From the NCBI RefSeq assembly GCF_030272615.1, contig NC_081409.1, positions 25,677,406-25,741,405 on the forward strand: a stretch of DNA of 64,000 nucleotides, written 5' to 3'. This DNA comes from Cryptomeria japonica (taxonomy: Eukaryota; Streptophyta; Pinopsida; Cupressales; Cupressaceae). Every line of letters begins with the position of its first letter. Position 1 is the stretch's first letter. Below are positions 60,984 through 64,000 of this stretch, one piece after another. Below the pieces are notes generated by a model. That model saw only the letters and a program-made list of their open reading frames with translations. It was not told the origin of the DNA and searched no databases. Both the position numbers and the translations under genes were made by a program.

Positions 60984-63900
60984 TTAAGCATAATATCTAT
61001 GCAAGTGCATAGCATTTATAGGTTCTTTAAGAGGCGTACCATCTACATCCGCTATTTTGTAAGCACCTGATCCATAATCCTCAATAACGATGTATGGTCC
61101 AAGCCAATTAGGACTGAATTTTCCCTTTTCTGCAGGTAAGGCATTCACATTGCGCTGATTCTCATAGAGGACTAAGTCACCTACTGAGAAGGAACGTTGA
61201 ATAACCTTATCATTATAGCTTCGTTGTAGAGTTTTGTGATACGCTTGAATATGCTCAAGAGCGTTTATACGCTGTTCATCAAGCATCTCAAGCTGTTGAA
61301 GTCGTTGTTCTCTATAAGAGTCATCATCTACTATACCTTTGAGAGAAACCCTAAGTGATGGAATCTCTAACTCTAAAGGCATAATAGCGTCAGCACCATA
61401 AACAAGATTATAAGGAGTAGTTCCTGTGGCAATTCGTACACTCGTTTGGTAGGCCCAAAGAGCATAGATTAGCTGGTTACTCCAATCCTTACCATGCTTA
61501 TTCACGGTTTTGCGAAGAATTTGTTCAATTATCTTATTGGATGATTCGGCTTGACCATTTGACTGAGGATAGTATGGTGTAGAAAATCGATGTTTGATAT
61601 GATACTTCTCAAGGAATTTCTTCACGTCCTTGTTCTTAAATGATGTCCCATTATCTGAGATTATAGTAGAAGGTATCCTGAATCGAGAAATGATGTTCTC
61701 TAGAAGAAATTGACAAATCACTTCAGCAGTGGTAGAGCGAAGGGGAATAGCTTCTACCCACTTCGTAAAGTAATCTGTTGCGGTTATAATGAAGGTGTGT
61801 CCTTGAGATGAAGGAGGAGAGATTTTACCAATAAGATCCAAACCCCATGCGGAAAAAGGCCAAGAAGCTACTTGAGAACGGAGTTCTTGGGCAGGAGCAT
61901 GAATCAGATTATTATGTTGTTGACATTGATGACATTTCTTAACAAATGAAAAGGAATCCTTCTGCATAGTTTGCCAATAGTATCCCATACGAAGCAATCT
62001 ATGAACCAAGGATTTGCCTCCAAAATGCCCCCCACAGGCACCTGAATGCGCTTCTTCAAGAGCAACAGGGATTTCTGATTTGTTAAGACAGTGAAGGAGA
62101 AGACCATCATAACCCCTTCGGTAAAGGACATTAGAAAGAATGATATATATAGCAGACAACTTGCGGATTCTAGCCCTAGTGTTTCTATTAGCAGAATCAA
62201 GAAAGGTACCATCAGTCAAATATCTTACGATATGCGAGTACCATTCATCTGAGTCTATAAAGTCACAACATGTTACCAGAGTAGGATCGTCTACAATAGC
62301 TGGAGAAATAAGGTTGTGAATAACAAATTTAAGATCAACCACAGGGTCCTCTAAAGATACAAGAGAAGCCACACATGCCATTGCATCCGCATGTCGATTA
62401 TCTTTTCGAGGAACAGGTTCCATGGTATAAGAATCAAATTTTTGTAATAAAGAGATGGCAAGATCTTTATATTGTGATAATTTGTCTTGTTTTGCTTGAT
62501 ATATTCCTGTTACTTGTCTTATAATCAATTGCGAATCTCCATAGATATGTATGTGTTTTATGTTCAGAGCTAAGGCTGCTTTTATTCCCGCTATAAGAGC
62601 CTCATACTCAGCAATGTTATTGGTACACAGGAAATTTAGACGATAGGATAAGGGAATGGGTTTCTTTGTAGGAGAAATCAGAACAACACCTGCCCCCGAT
62701 CCCGTACGACACTTAGAGCCATCGAAGTATAACTCCCAAGTTTCATCTTTCTCTATAGAAAGAATGAAGTCGTCAGGAAAAGACTCAGGGTTAGGGAAGG
62801 AGAAAGGTGAAGGGGCCTCAGCTAGGTGATCGGTCAGCGCTTGCCCTTTAATTGCTCTTTGTGAAACAATTTTAAGGTCAAATTCAGTTAACATCATAAC
62901 CCACTTAGCTAGGCGTCCTGATAAATCAGTTTTAGAGAAAAGATGCTTCAACGGATCAAACTTTACCATGACGTGGACTTTTGAATTTAAGAGATAATGT
63001 CTCAATTTCTGAGTCGCAAACACCAAGGCCAAGCATTGTTTTTCTATCGCAGAATATCGGGTCTCATAATTGAGTAAGGTACGACTTATGTAATAAACCG
63101 GACATTCTTTACCATCTTTATCATGTTGTGCCAATAATGCTGCAAGAGCATGAGAGGACGCAGTCGTATAAAGAAGGAAGGGTTTAGAAGGTTCAACCGG
63201 TCGAAGGATAGGAGGATTAGTTAAATACATTTTTAAATCTTCAAATGCTTGCTGACAATCCTCATTCCATTGAAAAGTGATATTCTTTTTGAGAAGTTGA
63301 GTGAAAGGAAAAGTACGATCCGCAAGTTGAGATACAAACCTACGAATAGCTTGAATCTTTCCTTGTAAGCTTTTAAGTTGAGACACATTTCTAGGAGGTG
63401 GCATGTTGACAATAGCATCTATTTTCTTAGTGTCCACCTCAATCCCACGATGCGAAACTATGAATCCTAATAGTTTTCCACTATCCACACCAAAAACACA
63501 TTTTTGGGGATTCAAGCACATGTGATATTTACGAATCCTTTCAAAGATTTGACAAAGGATTTTAATATGATCCATGCGAAGAAAGGATTTGGCTAAAATG
63601 TCATCAACATAATCCTCTAAAATCTTATGCATATAATCATGAAAGATAAGGGTCATCGCTCGTTGATAAGTTGCACCGGCATTTTTAAGTCCAAAAGGCA
63701 TCATTATCCAACAAAACGTACCCCAAGGAGTAGTGAAAGCGGTTTTGAATTGATCTTGAGGGTTAATAAAAATTTGATTGTATCCTAAAAAACCATCCAT
63801 GAAGGATAACAAGGCATGTCCTGCCGTAGAATCAACTATCATGTCAATGTTTGGAAGAGGAAAATCATCTTTTAAAGAAGCCTTATTTAGATCCCGAAAG

Positions 63901-64000
63901 TCGGTACACATTCTTATTTTGTTATCTGGTTTAGCCACAGCGACAATATTTGAAATCCATGGGGAATAGTCAATAGGGCGGATAAATCCAGCCTCTAATA
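60984..64000 (-). CDS. E3 pol: reverse transcriptase, RNase H, second RNase H, integrase (5' partial)
   Basis: The frame is open from the right edge to the stop at 60984-60986, about 1,005 codons. RT: GFIRPIDYSPWISNIV at the edge, ICTDFRDLNKA-like block, MDGFLGYNQI, MPFGLKNAGATYQRAM, YVDD (63600-63611). RT-linked RNase H: LLYTTASSHALAALLAQ, first Asp replaced by Thr. Second, archaeal-type RNase H: LYFDGSKCRTGSGAGVV (Asp near 62720), NIAEYEALIAGIKAAL (Glu), YGDSQLIIRQV (Asp). Integrase: HSGACGGHFGGKSLVH with CHQC (zinc site), GLDLIG, ISDNGTSF and NGQAESSNK (catalytic D, D, E), then GDLVLYENQ and GPYIV near the end, MHLHRYYA last. All key integrase and RT residues are present, so the protein could be functional. 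Gag and protease lie outside the window. Confidence 0.92.
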   Translation of the reverse strand, partial: LEAGFIRPIDYSPWISNIVAVAKPDNKIRMCTDFRDLNKASLKDDFPLPNIDMIVDSTAGHALLSFMDGFLGYNQIFINPQDQFKTAFTTPWGTFCWIMMPFGLKNAGATYQRAMTLIFHDYMHKILEDYVDDILAKSFLRMDHIKILCQIFERIRKYHMCLNPQKCVFGVDSGKLLGFIVSHRGIEVDTKKIDAIVNMPPPRNVSQLKSLQGKIQAIRRFVSQLADRTFPFTQLLKKNITFQWNEDCQQAFEDLKMYLTNPPILRPVEPSKPFLLYTTASSHALAALLAQHDKDGKECPVYYISRTLLNYETRYSAIEKQCLALVFATQKLRHYLLNSKVHVMVKFDPLKHLFSKTDLSGRLAKWVMMLTEFDLKIVSQRAIKGQALTDHLAEAPSPFSFPNPESFPDDFILSIEKDETWELYFDGSKCRTGSGAGVVLISPTKKPIPLSYRLNFLCTNNIAEYEALIAGIKAALALNIKHIHIYGDSQLIIRQVTGIYQAKQDKLSQYKDLAISLLQKFDSYTMEPVPRKDNRHADAMACVASLVSLEDPVVDLKFVIHNLISPAIVDDPTLVTCCDFIDSDEWYSHIVRYLTDGTFLDSANRNTRARIRKLSAIYIILSNVLYRRGYDGLLLHCLNKSEIPVALEEAHSGACGGHFGGKSLVHRLLRMGYYWQTMQKDSFSFVKKCHQCQQHNNLIHAPAQELRSQVASWPFSAWGLDLIGKISPPSSQGHTFIITATDYFTKWVEAIPLRSTTAEVICQFLLENIISRFRIPSTIISDNGTSFKNKDVKKFLEKYHIKHRFSTPYYPQSNGQAESSNKIIEQILRKTVNKHGKDWSNQLIYALWAYQTSVRIATGTTPYNLVYGADAIMPLELEIPSLRVSLKGIVDDDSYREQRLQQLEMLDEQRINALEHIQAYHKTLQRSYNDKVIQRSFSVGDLVLYENQRNVNALPAEKGKFSPNWLGPYIVIEDYGSGAYKIADVDGTPLKEPINAMHLHRYYA

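Larger units (their letters stand above)
55695..64000 (-). mobile_element. E3: Tat-type Ty3/gypsy element, partial at right edge, pol open, antisense PMD gene
   Basis: The 3' LTR (55695-57343), polypurine tract, antisense PMD gene (57927-60400) and pol (60984 to the edge) are visible. The 5' LTR, gag and protease lie beyond the window. It interrupts the copia element just after its DIFTKAL motif. The pol has no stop over about 1,005 codons. The PMD core exon is open. It is the best-preserved element here. Confidence 0.85.

Noticed and set aside
60984..64000. E3 pol as an integrated plant pararetrovirus
   Set aside because: It has a full integrase, an LTR with polypurine tract, and a second RNase H, which fit Ty3/gypsy Tat elements and not caulimovirids.

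Overview
The window reads as a transposon graveyard from a large-genome plant, most likely a gymnosperm or another repeat-rich seed plant (inference from repeat families and the absence of any host gene). I see no tRNA, rRNA, CRISPR array or recognisable single-copy host gene. Nearly everything is Ty3/gypsy, Ty1/copia or LINE sequence, nested several layers deep.

Layout. 1-2950: remains of a Ty3/gypsy element (zinc-knuckle gag, polypurine tract, LTR start at 1150), short tandem repeats, a MITE-like inverted repeat and a broken coiled-coil ORF. 3023-17959: element E1, a complete minus-strand Ty3/gypsy element of Tat type (two LTRs, primer-binding site, polypurine tract, 5-bp AGGTA target duplication). 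17965-20000: an older repeat split by E1, a gypsy pol terminus with LTR, and a LINE-like poly(A) tail. 20437-22230 and 33817-35816: one plus-strand LINE (L1), split by element E2 (22231-33816, minus strand, ACTTG target duplication), a close relative of E1. 35819-37577: a copia LTR, primer-binding site and gag start. 38326-48261: a full-length minus-strand LINE (L2) flanked by TATCTAAG, itself interrupted by an inverted copia chimera (44977-47062). 48270-51779: AT-rich, repeat-bearing DNA. 51780-55690: a decayed plus-strand copia element. 55695-64000: element E3, a minus-strand Tat-type gypsy element whose pol is open over the whole visible length and which runs off the right edge.

The notable system is shared by E1, E2 and E3. 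Each carries, between integrase (or its remnant) and the 3' LTR, a gene on the OPPOSITE strand encoding a plant mobile domain (PMD, aminotransferase-like) protein. In all three this antisense gene has the same plan: a TATA box 86-98 bp before the first ATG, a short basic first exon, a phase-0 intron, then the PMD exon starting with a Leu-Pro-x-Met motif. The intron is packed with a short GC-rich repeat that differs between families (CGCGTCTGTG type in E1/E2, GGGCGCCNTGGTCC type in E3). In E1 and E3 the reverse complement of that repeat is also clustered in the element's own 5' leader, so the ends of the genomic RNA could pair. E2 has lost the leader copies. E3 keeps a long PMD ORF and an open pol; E1 and E2 have large, different deletions of pol and share several in-frame TGA codons, so they look like relatives moved in trans.

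Limits: coordinates of degraded elements are approximate, identities rest on motifs recognised by eye, and no database search or alignment program was run.
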